Shown here: one piece after another, positions 1-5,471 of the stretch
Numbering within the stretch: the first letter of the stretch is position 1
Layout: each line of letters starts with the position of its first letter
Assembly (NCBI GenBank): GCA_002377985.1
Contig: DFQW01000020.1
Coordinates: 1-5,471, forward strand
Length of the DNA stretch: 5,471 bases
Reading direction: 5' to 3'
DNA from: Halieaceae bacterium UBA3479
GTDB taxonomy: Bacteria > Pseudomonadota > Gammaproteobacteria > Pseudomonadales > Halieaceae
Notes under the pieces: model-generated
What the model was told of the DNA's origin: nothing
The model's database searches: none
The model's input: the letters and a program-made list of their open reading frames with translations, nothing else
Position numbers and translations under genes: made by a program

Positions 1-751
1 TCCACACCGTGGGCACTGCGGCAACGTTATTGGCGGCTTCTGTTATCCAACTAAAAGACTCGCGCAAGTCCGACGACATTTCGTGCGTCGCTACAACTCC
101 TGCCACACCTGTTGCTGTCACCGCTCGCCCATTGTGCAATGACAGCGCGGTCGCTGCGCGCGCCTGATCAAATCCGTGATCGGTTGTTAGCCATGAAATC
201 GCCTCATCATGGCTGGGCAATGCTAGATTTACGAGCTGGCAACGAGACCTGACAGTCGCAGTAAGCCGCCAGACTTCCGCCACAGACAGTAAGAGCAGGC
301 TGCGGCCTGATGGCTCCTCGAGCGTTTTAAGCAGGCTATTGGCAGCGGCCGGGGTCATGGTCTCCGCTCGTTCGATGAGCAAGATCTTGATCTCACCATA
401 GAGTGCGGTTTGCTGAAGAAATCTTGACGCTGCCCTAATTTGGTCTATACCAATGGCAGACTTTCCTGGCTCGGCCCTGACCTCCAGTAAGTCTCCATGG
501 GTTTTGTGGAAAAAACTTTTACACCCGATACAAGTACCACAAGGCGAACCACCCGCTTTTTGGCAAAGCAGCCGGGCCGCGACCAGCCGGGTAAAAAGGA
601 TCGCTTGCAGAGGATCCTCCGAGATCACCAAATACGCGTGACCCAGACGATTTTGAATGAACAGCTCGTTGAAACTGGCAAGCGCTGCCGCCATCCATGA
701 AGGTTCAGTTATGATGAGTGATTCGCCGGGCTCGTCAGCAATATCACTCAT
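1..751 (-). CDS. holB: DNA polymerase III delta' subunit (clamp loader), 3' end cut by window edge
   Basis: This is the delta' subunit of the clamp-loader complex, which works with delta and tau/gamma to open the beta sliding clamp and place it on primed DNA. The frame is open from the ATG at 751 to the window edge, giving about 250 of the roughly 330 residues usual for the family; the C-terminal oligomerisation region is missing. Four zinc-ligand cysteines sit at residues 63, 71, 74 and 77 (CGTCIGC core). LLKTLEEP is at 140-147 and the SRC motif at 169-171 (TVRSRCQ); both are hallmarks of clamp-loader AAA+ subunits. There is no Walker A sequence where one would lie (about 42-52), as expected for delta', which does not hydrolyse ATP. 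The start is supported by an ATGA overlap with the tmk stop and an AGGAG at 763-767, 11 nt upstream. Its position directly after tmk matches the usual gammaproteobacterial order. Confidence 0.95.
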   Translation of the reverse strand, partial: MSDIADEPGESLIITEPSWMAAALASFNELFIQNRLGHAYLVISEDPLQAILFTRLVAARLLCQKAGGSPCGTCIGCKSFFHKTHGDLLEVRAEPGKSAIGIDQIRAASRFLQQTALYGEIKILLIERAETMTPAAANSLLKTLEEPSGRSLLLLSVAEVWRLTATVRSRCQLVNLALPSHDEAISWLTTDHGFDQARAATALSLHNGRAVTATGVAGVVATHEMSSDLRESFSWITEAANNVAAVPTVW

Positions 752-1365
752 GAGCTCAGCCACTCCTGAACCAAATTCTCTAGCTCTGCCTCCACGCCGT
801 GGAGATCTTGGGTGGCATCGATGACGGTGTAGCGATGGGGAAAATCTCGGGCGCGCCCCAGATACCCGCCTCTGACCCGCTCATAGAAAGCTATTGATTC
901 ACGCTCAAAACGGTCCAGTTCCCCTCTCGCTCGCGCCCTCTCCAACCCCACCTCTGGGGGCAAATCGAGAAGAATCACTTGATGCGGCTGCAAATCCCCT
1001 TGAACGATGTTTTCGAGCTGCATGATCAGATCCACTGACAGGCCTCTCGCCGCGCCCTGATAGGCGTAAGTGGCATCCGTGAAACGATCACATATTACCC
1101 ACTCACCTTTCTCCAAAGCGGGATTTATTACAGTTGCAATGTGTTGGGCCCGGGCTGCAAACATGAGTAACAACTCCGTCATTTCTACCGGAGCCTCACC
1201 GTCGGGGCTTAACAGAACTTGGCGAAGCGCTTCTGCCAATGGCGTCCCTCCCGGCTCTCGGGTCAAGGTAACCGCCTGACCCTCGGATCTGAGCCGCTGC
1301 GCCAAATACTGTTGTGCGGTCGATTTTCCCGCCCCCTCACCTCCCTCTATCGTGATAAAGCGCAT
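748..1365 (-). CDS. tmk: Thymidylate kinase
   Basis: Thymidylate kinase phosphorylates dTMP to dTDP using ATP in the cytoplasm, an obligatory step in dTTP synthesis. The product is 205 residues, normal for the bacterial enzyme. Numbered from the ATG at 1365, the P-loop GGEGAGKST is at 8-16, TREPGG at 35-40, the DR(F) motif of the dTMP site at 93-95, and the arginine-rich lid [14 protein letters not shown] at 143-156. The basic lid and the acidic P-loop resemble the E. coli-type (type II) enzyme. A GTG at 1366-1368 lies immediately before the ATG and would overlap the mltG stop TAG by one base. I prefer the ATG because homologues begin MR-(x)-F/Y-I-x-IEG and neither start has a clear Shine-Dalgarno. 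Lack of a ribosome site and the 2-nt gap to mltG suggest coupled translation. Its stop overlaps the holB start by 4 nt. Confidence 0.97.
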   Translation of the reverse strand: MRFITIEGGEGAGKSTAQQYLAQRLRSEGQAVTLTREPGGTPLAEALRQVLLSPDGEAPVEMTELLLMFAARAQHIATVINPALEKGEWVICDRFTDATYAYQGAARGLSVDLIMQLENIVQGDLQPHQVILLDLPPEVGLERARARGELDRFERESIAFYERVRGGYLGRARDFPHRYTVIDATQDLHGVEAELENLVQEWLSS

Positions 1366-1367
1366 CA

Positions 1368-2414
1368 CTACTGTCTAACCGATGAAGAACGGTCGGGCGT
1401 CGAACGATAATCCTCACGTCGAGCCAGCTGATATCGCCGAACATTCTCTTCATGCTCCTCCAGCGACGCGCTGAAGGCATGGGTGCCATCGCCCTTGGCC
1501 ACAAAGTAAAGCGAGTCTGAGTTATCAGGTTTGAACACCGCATTGACTGCGGCCTTACCAGGTAACGCAATGGGCGTAGGTGGAAGACCTTTAATCACAT
1601 ACGTGTTGTAAGCGTTTTGAGTGTCTCTCAAGTGAGTTCGCCTGAGGTTGCCATCGTAGCCTCCACCCAAACCATAAATGACGGTTGGGTCAGTCTGCAA
1701 TCTCATTCCTTTCGCCAAGCGACGCAGAAACACGCCCGCTATCTGGGCTCGCTCAGCGGGTTCGGCCGTTTCCCGCTCGACAATGGAAGCCAAGATGAGT
1801 GCCTCGTAGGGAGACGCCAATGGCAACGTAGGCTCTCGGCTCTCCCAAAGTGTCAACAGCAACTGCTCCATAACGTTGTGCGCACGCCTGAGAATATCTG
1901 CGTCAGTATCGCCCGCAGAGAAGGACCAGGTTTCGGGTAAAAACCATCCCTCTGGTGAACTTGAAGGCGAAACCCACGCAGAAAGCTGCGCGCTCAATGT
2001 GTCAGCAGGGGTCGCAATCAACTTCGGATGCTGCCGCAGCAGTTCGATCGCAGCATGAATGGTGACGCCCTCAGGAATAGTGACCTTATATTGTACGACT
2101 TGACCCGATATCAGGTGCTGAATCAGTTGCTCCACCGTCATATCCGCTCGGACAAGAAACTCCCCCGCCTGAATTTTTTCATCTAGCCCCTGCCAACGCG
2201 CGAAACGACCTATCCAGCCGGCGTCCCTAAGCCATCCCTGCGCCTCTGCACGGCTGAGAACCTGATGCAGGCTTTCGCCTGAGCGTATAGTCAACACGCT
2301 CGATACATCTGGCAGAGAGAGCGTTTGATGCCACAGCGACTTTAGATAAAGCAGCCCGCCGCCCATGGATACCAAAACCACGATCGCAGCGAGAAGGAAA
2401 CGACGGAAGATCAC
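1368..2414 (-). CDS. mltG: Endolytic murein transglycosylase MltG (YceG family)
   Basis: This is an inner-membrane lytic transglycosylase that cuts nascent glycan strands and helps set peptidoglycan chain length. Numbered from the GTG at 2414 (348 residues, close to the E. coli 340), an N-terminal membrane anchor spans about 6-24 ([18 protein letters not shown]), followed by a periplasmic LysM-like region (about 40-115) and the YceG catalytic domain. The family motif SIVERETA at 210-217 contains the catalytic glutamate. [12 protein letters not shown] (237-248), [17 protein letters not shown] (270-286) and [12 protein letters not shown] (303-314) are all strongly conserved. Start choice: the GTG at 2414 makes a 4-nt GTGA overlap with the pabC stop and places the anchor at the very N terminus. 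Another GTG at 2429 would add five residues (MAADN) with a 19-nt overlap. Neither has a good Shine-Dalgarno. The last ~15 residues are polar and probably disordered. Confidence 0.95.
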   Translation of the reverse strand: MIFRRFLLAAIVVLVSMGGGLLYLKSLWHQTLSLPDVSSVLTIRSGESLHQVLSRAEAQGWLRDAGWIGRFARWQGLDEKIQAGEFLVRADMTVEQLIQHLISGQVVQYKVTIPEGVTIHAAIELLRQHPKLIATPADTLSAQLSAWVSPSSSPEGWFLPETWSFSAGDTDADILRRAHNVMEQLLLTLWESREPTLPLASPYEALILASIVERETAEPAERAQIAGVFLRRLAKGMRLQTDPTVIYGLGGGYDGNLRRTHLRDTQNAYNTYVIKGLPPTPIALPGKAAVNAVFKPDNSDSLYFVAKGDGTHAFSASLEEHEENVRRYQLARREDYRSTPDRSSSVRQ

Positions 2415-3235
2415 GTTATCTGCTGCCACAACGCGTCGCGAATGGCGTTGAATACAGTGTTATTTGCCGAGTAGGTATGCTCGTTAATCGATCCCACCGC
2501 CGCGATACCCACAAGCGTGTTACTGATCATCACAGCATCAGCACCGCGTACGTCTTCCAGCGCGACAGTGCACTCACGCACTTGATAACCTAAATCGGGC
2601 AGGACGGATTCGATCAGCAATTGACGGCGGGTTCCCGCGATGCCCGATCTGGCTAGGGAGGGGGTTAACGCATCCTGTCCGGCAAGCAAAAAAACATTTC
2701 CCCGGCTCGATGAGATCACGCTCCCCTGATTATCCAACATCAAAACATCGTCCCAACCCGCCAAAGCCGCCTCATGTGCCGCCAGTACCTGCTCGGTCCG
2801 CGCCAGCAATTTTAAACCGGCGAGCTGAGGCTGATCCTGCCAGTGAACTGCGGCGATGCCACATCGCCACGGGCGAGATTCGGCCTCTCCGGGTGCCGCG
2901 GCAGTGAGAATATAGCGGGGTGAGGAAGGGCGAGCCGGTGCATAGCCCCGAGGCCCGGAGCCACGAGTAACTGTAAGACGCGCGGGCCCACTGTGTCTGA
3001 CTTGAAGTAGACACTGCTCAGCTTCCTTGAGCACCCGTCGCGCGTACGACTGCGATGAATCGAAGCGCAGTTCCAAAAGCGCCCTAGTCAGCCGCTCCTC
3101 ATGAAGCGAGCGGCATGTGATGCTCCCGTCACGACATAATAGTGTTTCAAACGCGCCATCAGCGTAGTTAAGGCCACGATCATCAACCGGTATCGCCGTC
3201 GCCTTCTCACCGTCTACCCAGCTATGGCGTATCAT
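2411..3235 (-). CDS. pabC: Aminodeoxychorismate lyase (PLP-dependent, fold type IV)
   Basis: Aminodeoxychorismate lyase releases pyruvate from 4-amino-4-deoxychorismate to give p-aminobenzoate for folate synthesis. The 274 residues match the family length (E. coli 269). The N-terminal DDRGLNYADGAFETL (18-32) and RGSGPRGY (91-98) are typical of fold-type IV PLP enzymes. The PLP-binding lysine is expected at K142 in GLKLLARTEQVL. The later SSSRGNVFLL (175-184), GIAGTRRQ (198-205) and SNTLVGI (238-244) fit the cofactor phosphate and substrate loops. Branched-chain and D-amino-acid aminotransferases share this fold. The placement between fabF and mltG, a conserved gammaproteobacterial arrangement, makes PabC by far the best reading. 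The ATG is preceded by AGGG (3242-3245) at 6 nt, starting just after the fabF stop; the gap to fabF is 11 nt, indicating cotranscription. Confidence 0.94.
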   Translation of the reverse strand: MIRHSWVDGEKATAIPVDDRGLNYADGAFETLLCRDGSITCRSLHEERLTRALLELRFDSSQSYARRVLKEAEQCLLQVRHSGPARLTVTRGSGPRGYAPARPSSPRYILTAAAPGEAESRPWRCGIAAVHWQDQPQLAGLKLLARTEQVLAAHEAALAGWDDVLMLDNQGSVISSSRGNVFLLAGQDALTPSLARSGIAGTRRQLLIESVLPDLGYQVRECTVALEDVRGADAVMISNTLVGIAAVGSINEHTYSANNTVFNAIRDALWQQIT

Positions 3236-3246
3236 CAGGCGCCCTG

Positions 3247-4488
3247 TCAGGTCATGCGACTGAAAATCAGGGAGCCATTGGTGCCGCCAAATCCGAAAGA
3301 GTTAGACAGCGCATGGCGAATTGAGCGCTCCTGTGCCGTATGCGGCACATAGTTGAGGTCGCATTCGGGGCTGGGGTTGTCTAAATTAATCGTCGGTGGA
3401 GCAACGTTATCGCGCAAAGCCAAAATGGTGAGAATCGCTTCCACCGATCCAGCGGCACCCAGTAAGTGACCAATCATCGATTTAGTTGAGCTCACGGCGA
3501 GTTCGTGTGCATGGGGCCCAAAAACTGCTTTTATTGCCTGTGATTCTGCCAGATCTCCTGCTTCGGTCGAGGTTCCGTGCGCATTGATGTAATCCACGTC
3601 TTGGGGAGCAATTTCGGCGTCTTGCAACGCTTGACGCATCGCTGCTGCGGCGCCCCGGCCATCCGCGGGCGGTGAAGTCATATGGTAGGCGTCTCCGCTC
3701 ATGCCGAATCCGGACACCTCACAGTAAATATGAGCGCCGCGTGCGATGGCGGCATCCAGAGACTCAAGCATCAGCATCCCCGCTCCGTCTCCCAGCACAA
3801 AGCCGTCACGCTCTCGGTCCCAGGGACGAGATGCGCGCTCGGGGTCATCGTTTCGCGTGGAAAGCGCTCTCGCGGCCGCGAATCCACCTACACCGACAGG
3901 CGTTGTCGCCATTTCGGCACCACCGACCAGCATTGCATCGACATCCCCCGAAGCAATCAACCGGGCACCCAGACCGATATTGTGCGTGCCCGTTGTGCAT
4001 GCGGTGACGACCGCGAGGTTTGGGCCCTGGAGGTTGTACATGATTGATAGATTGCCTGCGATCATATTGATGATCGCACCGGGTACAAAAAACGGTGAGA
4101 CGCGCTTTGGGCCCTTTTCCACAACCAGCATTGCGGTATCTTCAATCGATCCAATGCCACCAATACCGGACCCTATCGCGCAACCAATGCGAGGGGCGTT
4201 TTGTTCAGTGACAATGATGCCCGAATCCCTGAAGGCCTGAATACCCGCGACCATGCCGTACTGTATAAACGGATCCATGCGTCGAGCGTCTCTCGATTCG
4301 AGATAGCCTTCTACGCTGAAGTTCTTCACGCTTGCACTAAATCGAGTCGAGAAAGCGGCCGCGTCGAACTGATCGATCATGGCTGCACCGCTTCTACCGC
4401 CACAAATGCCCGCCCACGTGCTGGCTACGTCCAGACCCAGAGGCGTCACCGCTCCGAGACCTGTTACTACCACTCTATTGCCCTTCAT
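3247..4488 (-). CDS. fabF: 3-oxoacyl-[ACP] synthase II (beta-ketoacyl-ACP synthase, KAS II)
   Basis: FabF condenses malonyl-ACP with an acyl-ACP in the elongation cycle of type II fatty acid synthesis. In E. coli it is the enzyme that extends palmitoleoyl-ACP to cis-vaccenoyl-ACP, notably in response to cold. The 413 residues equal the E. coli length. The thiolase-fold catalytic triad is complete: C164 in [12 protein letters not shown]304 in [11 protein letters not shown] and H341 in the stretch [14 protein letters not shown], with K336 in the same motif. The glycine-rich GFGGTN loop at 399-404 carries the gatekeeper phenylalanine F400. Nothing is missing or truncated. The ATG has a strong AGGAG (4495-4499) at 6 nt. 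A terminator-like hairpin and a consensus -35 box lie upstream in the acpP-fabF spacer, so fabF probably has both read-through and its own transcription. FabB is a paralogue, but the length, motifs and location after acpP favour FabF. Confidence 0.97.
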   Translation of the reverse strand: MKGNRVVVTGLGAVTPLGLDVASTWAGICGGRSGAAMIDQFDAAAFSTRFSASVKNFSVEGYLESRDARRMDPFIQYGMVAGIQAFRDSGIIVTEQNAPRIGCAIGSGIGGIGSIEDTAMLVVEKGPKRVSPFFVPGAIINMIAGNLSIMYNLQGPNLAVVTACTTGTHNIGLGARLIASGDVDAMLVGGAEMATTPVGVGGFAAARALSTRNDDPERASRPWDRERDGFVLGDGAGMLMLESLDAAIARGAHIYCEVSGFGMSGDAYHMTSPPADGRGAAAAMRQALQDAEIAPQDVDYINAHGTSTEAGDLAESQAIKAVFGPHAHELAVSSTKSMIGHLLGAAGSVEAILTILALRDNVAPPTINLDNPSPECDLNYVPHTAQERSIRHALSNSFGFGGTNGSLIFSRMT

Positions 4489-4525
4489 ACTGTGCTCCTG
4501 CTGCCCCTGCGGAACGCATGTAGTA

Positions 4526-4555
4526 TGTGTATTGATTCGTCTTCTGTAATGTCAA
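4526..4555 (-). promoter_or_regulatory. Candidate sigma-70 promoter for fabF
   Basis: A perfect TTGACA -35 hexamer lies at 4550-4555 on the minus strand. The -10 region is weak: AATACA (4528-4533, spacer 16) or TACACA (4526-4531, spacer 18) each match only three of six consensus positions. A start near 4519 would leave a leader of about 30 nt ending in the strong fabF ribosome site. Its position just after the acpP terminator is what makes it credible; the -10 is the weak point. Confidence 0.4.
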
Positions 4556-4600
4556 GCAGGCCAACCCGGACCCTTTCGCCCAGTAACGCTGCCGACCCAT

Positions 4601-4638
4601 AAAAGACAAAGGGCCGCGCTGCTATGTCAGGGCGGCCC
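4601..4638 (-). terminator. Intrinsic terminator or attenuator after acpP
   Basis: Read on the minus strand, GGGCCGC (4638-4632) pairs perfectly with GCGGCCC (4617-4611) around a 14-nt loop, and is followed at once by TTTGTCTTTT (4610-4601). The hairpin begins 21 nt after the acpP stop. The stem is short but seven-for-seven GC pairs. This would release most acpP transcripts and let a fraction read through into fabF, in line with cells needing far more acyl carrier protein than condensing enzyme. Confidence 0.75.
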
Positions 4639-4659
4639 CTCTCTGTTCCAGCGTTGGCT

Positions 4660-4896
4660 TTAAGAGAGGTTGTCGTTTATGTAGTCGATAGCGAGTTGAA
4701 CAGTAGTAATTTTTTCAGCCTCTTCGTCGGGGATTTCGGTCTCGAACTCCTCCTCGAGTGCCATCACCAGCTCAACGGTATCGAGGGAATCAGCCCCGAG
4801 GTCATCAACAAACGAAGCCTCTGCCTTAACTTCCTCTTCCTTGACGCCAAGTTGCTCAGCGACAATTTTCTTAACTCGATCTTCAATATTGCTCAT
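4660..4896 (-). CDS. acpP: Acyl carrier protein
   Basis: AcpP carries acyl intermediates of fatty acid synthesis as thioesters on a 4'-phosphopantetheine arm and delivers them to FabG, FabF and the lipid-making acyltransferases. The product has 78 residues, the same as E. coli AcpP, and is highly acidic with the same four-helix pattern. The modified serine is S37 in the [20 protein letters not shown] stretch (32-52 region), and [11 protein letters not shown] follows as in E. coli. The start is the ATG at 4894-4896, giving [10 protein letters not shown]. An in-frame TTG at 4917 would add seven residues (MGSEDYT) not found in the family and should be ignored. Ribosome-site candidates are GAAGA at 4904-4908 (7 nt) and a more distant GGGGAG at 4910-4915 (13 nt). 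Flanking spacers of 119 and 171 nt contrast with the tight packing downstream, suggesting separately controlled, high expression. Confidence 0.98.
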   Translation of the reverse strand: MSNIEDRVKKIVAEQLGVKEEEVKAEASFVDDLGADSLDTVELVMALEEEFETEIPDEEAEKITTVQLAIDYINDNLS

Positions 4897-4950
4897 GGTG
4901 TAGTCTTCGCTCCCCAAAATGGTGTCAGGCTCAAGGCCCAGACGCGGTGG

Positions 4951-4977
4951 ATTTTACTGGTTTTTTCGACGAGTAAA
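4951..4977 (-). promoter_or_regulatory. Candidate acpP promoter
   Basis: On the minus strand TAAAAT (4951-4956) matches five of six -10 positions. TTTACT (4972-4977) matches four of six -35 positions, but the spacer is 15 nt, shorter than the preferred 17. Several A/T tracts lie just upstream (4975-4999), which could act like an UP element. A start near 4944 would give a leader of about 48 nt. An acpP promoter in this spacer is established for E. coli; the exact hexamers here are my inference. Confidence 0.4.
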
Positions 4978-4978
4978 A
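4952..4978 (-). repeat. AT-rich inverted repeat in the fabG-acpP spacer
   Basis: TTTTACT and AGTAAAA form a perfect 7-bp inverted repeat separated by 13 nt (4959-4971), with flanking GG and CC that can extend it past a one-base bulge. It overlaps both hexamers of the candidate acpP promoter, so it could be an operator or a coincidence of the promoter's AT content. It lacks a T-tract arrangement typical of an intrinsic terminator. Confidence 0.45.
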
Positions 4979-5015
4979 CCCTTTTTGACACGTGAAAAAT
5001 CCTTGATGCCGCACT

Positions 5016-5471
5016 TTATCCCATGTACAGGCCACCATTCACGTGAACCGTCTCGCCCGTTATGTATTGCGCAGCATCGCTTGCGAGAAACGCAACCACA
5101 GCCGCTACGTCTTCGGGCTGCCCGAGCCGCGCAAGCGGGATCTGAGTTGTCAACATCTGCCGCTGTGACTCATCCAGCGCCCTGGTCATATCGGTATCGA
5201 TAAAACCGGGCGCCACAGAGTTTACGGTAATCGCCCGCGAGCCCAACTCCCGCGCGAGCGACCTAGCCATACCCTCCGCACCCGCTTTTGTAGCCGCGTA
5301 GTTACTTTGCCCGGCGTTGCCCATGGATCCAACAACGGAAGTGACGTTGATGACACGGCCCCACCGCGCTTTGGTCATACCGCGCAAGCAGACTTTAGTG
5401 AGTCGAAACAGGGCATTCAGGTTGGTGTCAATCACCCCGTTCCACTCTTCATCCTTCATGCGCATCAGAAT
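5016..5471 (-). CDS. fabG: 3-oxoacyl-[ACP] reductase, N-terminal part outside window
   Basis: FabG reduces 3-oxoacyl-ACP to 3-hydroxyacyl-ACP with NADPH, the first reductive step of each elongation cycle. It is a cytoplasmic tetrameric short-chain dehydrogenase. Only the last 151 residues are present; the frame stays open to the window edge and continues upstream (I-L-M-R-M-K-D-E-E-W matches the E. coli LLMRMKDEEW region), so about 95 residues with the TGxxxGIG cofactor loop and NNAG lie outside. ATGs near 5465 and 5459 are internal, not the start. In fragment numbering the visible catalytic residues are N17 (TNL), S45 (VTSVVG), Y58 and K62 (NYAATKAG). PGFIDTDMT, the PED stretch, YITGETVHVNGG and the terminal YMG are all typical of true FabG rather than another family member, as is its place ahead of acpP. 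It ends with TAA 119 nt before acpP. Confidence 0.96.
   Translation of the reverse strand: MLMRMKDEEWNGVIDTNLNALFRLTKVCLRGMTKARWGRVINVTSVVGSMGNAGQSNYAATKAGAEGMARSLARELGSRAITVNSVAPGFIDTDMTRALDESQRQMLTTQIPLARLGQPEDVAAVVAFLASDAAQYITGETVHVNGGLYMG

Larger units (their letters stand above)
4949..5002 (-). repeat. Outer inverted repeat GGATTTT/AAAATCC enclosing the spacer core
   Basis: A perfect 7-bp inverted repeat has arms at 4949-4955 and 4996-5002. Inside it lies a near-palindrome, TTTTTCACGTGTCAAAAA (4982-4999), with TTTTT and AAAAA ends around a CACGTG core. The 4949-4955 arm is shared with the 4952-4978 repeat, so the two pairings would exclude each other if formed in RNA. Function is unknown. 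Confidence 0.35.

Noticed and set aside
42..52. Absence of a Walker A motif in HolB considered as a possible damaged gene
   Set aside because: Residues 42-52 of the protein were inspected (coordinates here are residue numbers). Delta' subunits naturally lack a working ATP site, and the zinc cysteines and SRC motif are intact.
1..751. Two short plus-strand frames at 453-641 and 497-700 as possible small genes
   Set aside because: They are antisense to holB, which reads continuously with all its clamp-loader motifs through this region.
3746..4240. A 164-codon open frame on the plus strand opposite fabF
   Set aside because: It lies wholly antisense to a complete, motif-rich fabF, has low-complexity Ser/Pro/Arg composition typical of a GC-rich shadow frame, and matches no family I know.
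4478..4600. A 40-codon minus-strand frame (starting MGRQRYWAKG) running from the acpP terminator T-tract into the start of fabF
   Set aside because: Its start has no Shine-Dalgarno, it overlaps the terminator tail, crosses the proposed promoter and ends out of frame inside fabF.
4201..4602. A 133-codon plus-strand frame opposite the fabF start and the acpP-fabF spacer
   Set aside because: Mostly antisense to fabF codons with no recognisable domain or clear ribosome site; a shadow frame.
4624..4995. A 123-codon plus-strand frame opposite acpP
   Set aside because: It is the antisense of the highly conserved acpP plus its promoter spacer; the apparent hydrophobic protein results from reading acidic codons backwards.
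1..5471. A hidden novel system, mobile element, CRISPR array or RNA gene
   Set aside because: All coding space is taken by seven conserved core genes in their usual order, both spacers are under 180 nt, and I saw no direct repeat array, transposase, tRNA-like fold or atypical composition.

Overview
The window is one compact stretch of a housekeeping chromosome. Every gene lies on the minus strand, so transcription runs from high to low coordinates: fabG (partial) - acpP - fabF - pabC - mltG - tmk - holB (partial). This is the classic fatty-acid-synthesis cluster of Gammaproteobacteria. The order with pabC, mltG, tmk and holB after fabF, together with AcpP, FabG and FabF sequences close to those of E. 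coli, points to a gammaproteobacterium. Base composition is moderately GC-rich, which would fit many free-living lineages. I cannot name a genus from sequence alone.

Layout: the right edge (4897-5471) holds the last 151 codons of fabG, then a 119-nt AT-rich spacer with overlapping inverted repeats and a possible promoter ahead of acpP. A second spacer of 171 nt separates acpP from fabF. It carries a GC-rich hairpin followed by a T-tract (an intrinsic terminator or attenuator), then a consensus -35 hexamer suggesting a separate fabF promoter. From fabF to the left edge the genes are packed tightly: an 11-nt gap to pabC, a probable 4-nt overlap pabC/mltG, a near-abutting mltG/tmk junction and a 4-nt overlap tmk/holB. 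This suggests one translationally coupled transcript.

How they work together: FabG and FabF are the reductase and condensing enzyme of type II fatty acid synthesis, and AcpP carries the growing acyl chain for both. PabC makes p-aminobenzoate for folate. Tmk makes dTDP for DNA. HolB is the delta' subunit of the replicative clamp loader. MltG cuts nascent peptidoglycan glycan strands. The cluster therefore groups membrane-lipid, folate/nucleotide, replication and cell-wall functions that all scale with growth.

hopes of a novel system: I see no mobile element, CRISPR array, tRNA, rRNA or unknown gene. There is no gene-free stretch over 300 nt. The only structure not explained by the genes lies in the two spacers flanking acpP. 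The window is best read as an ordinary core region.
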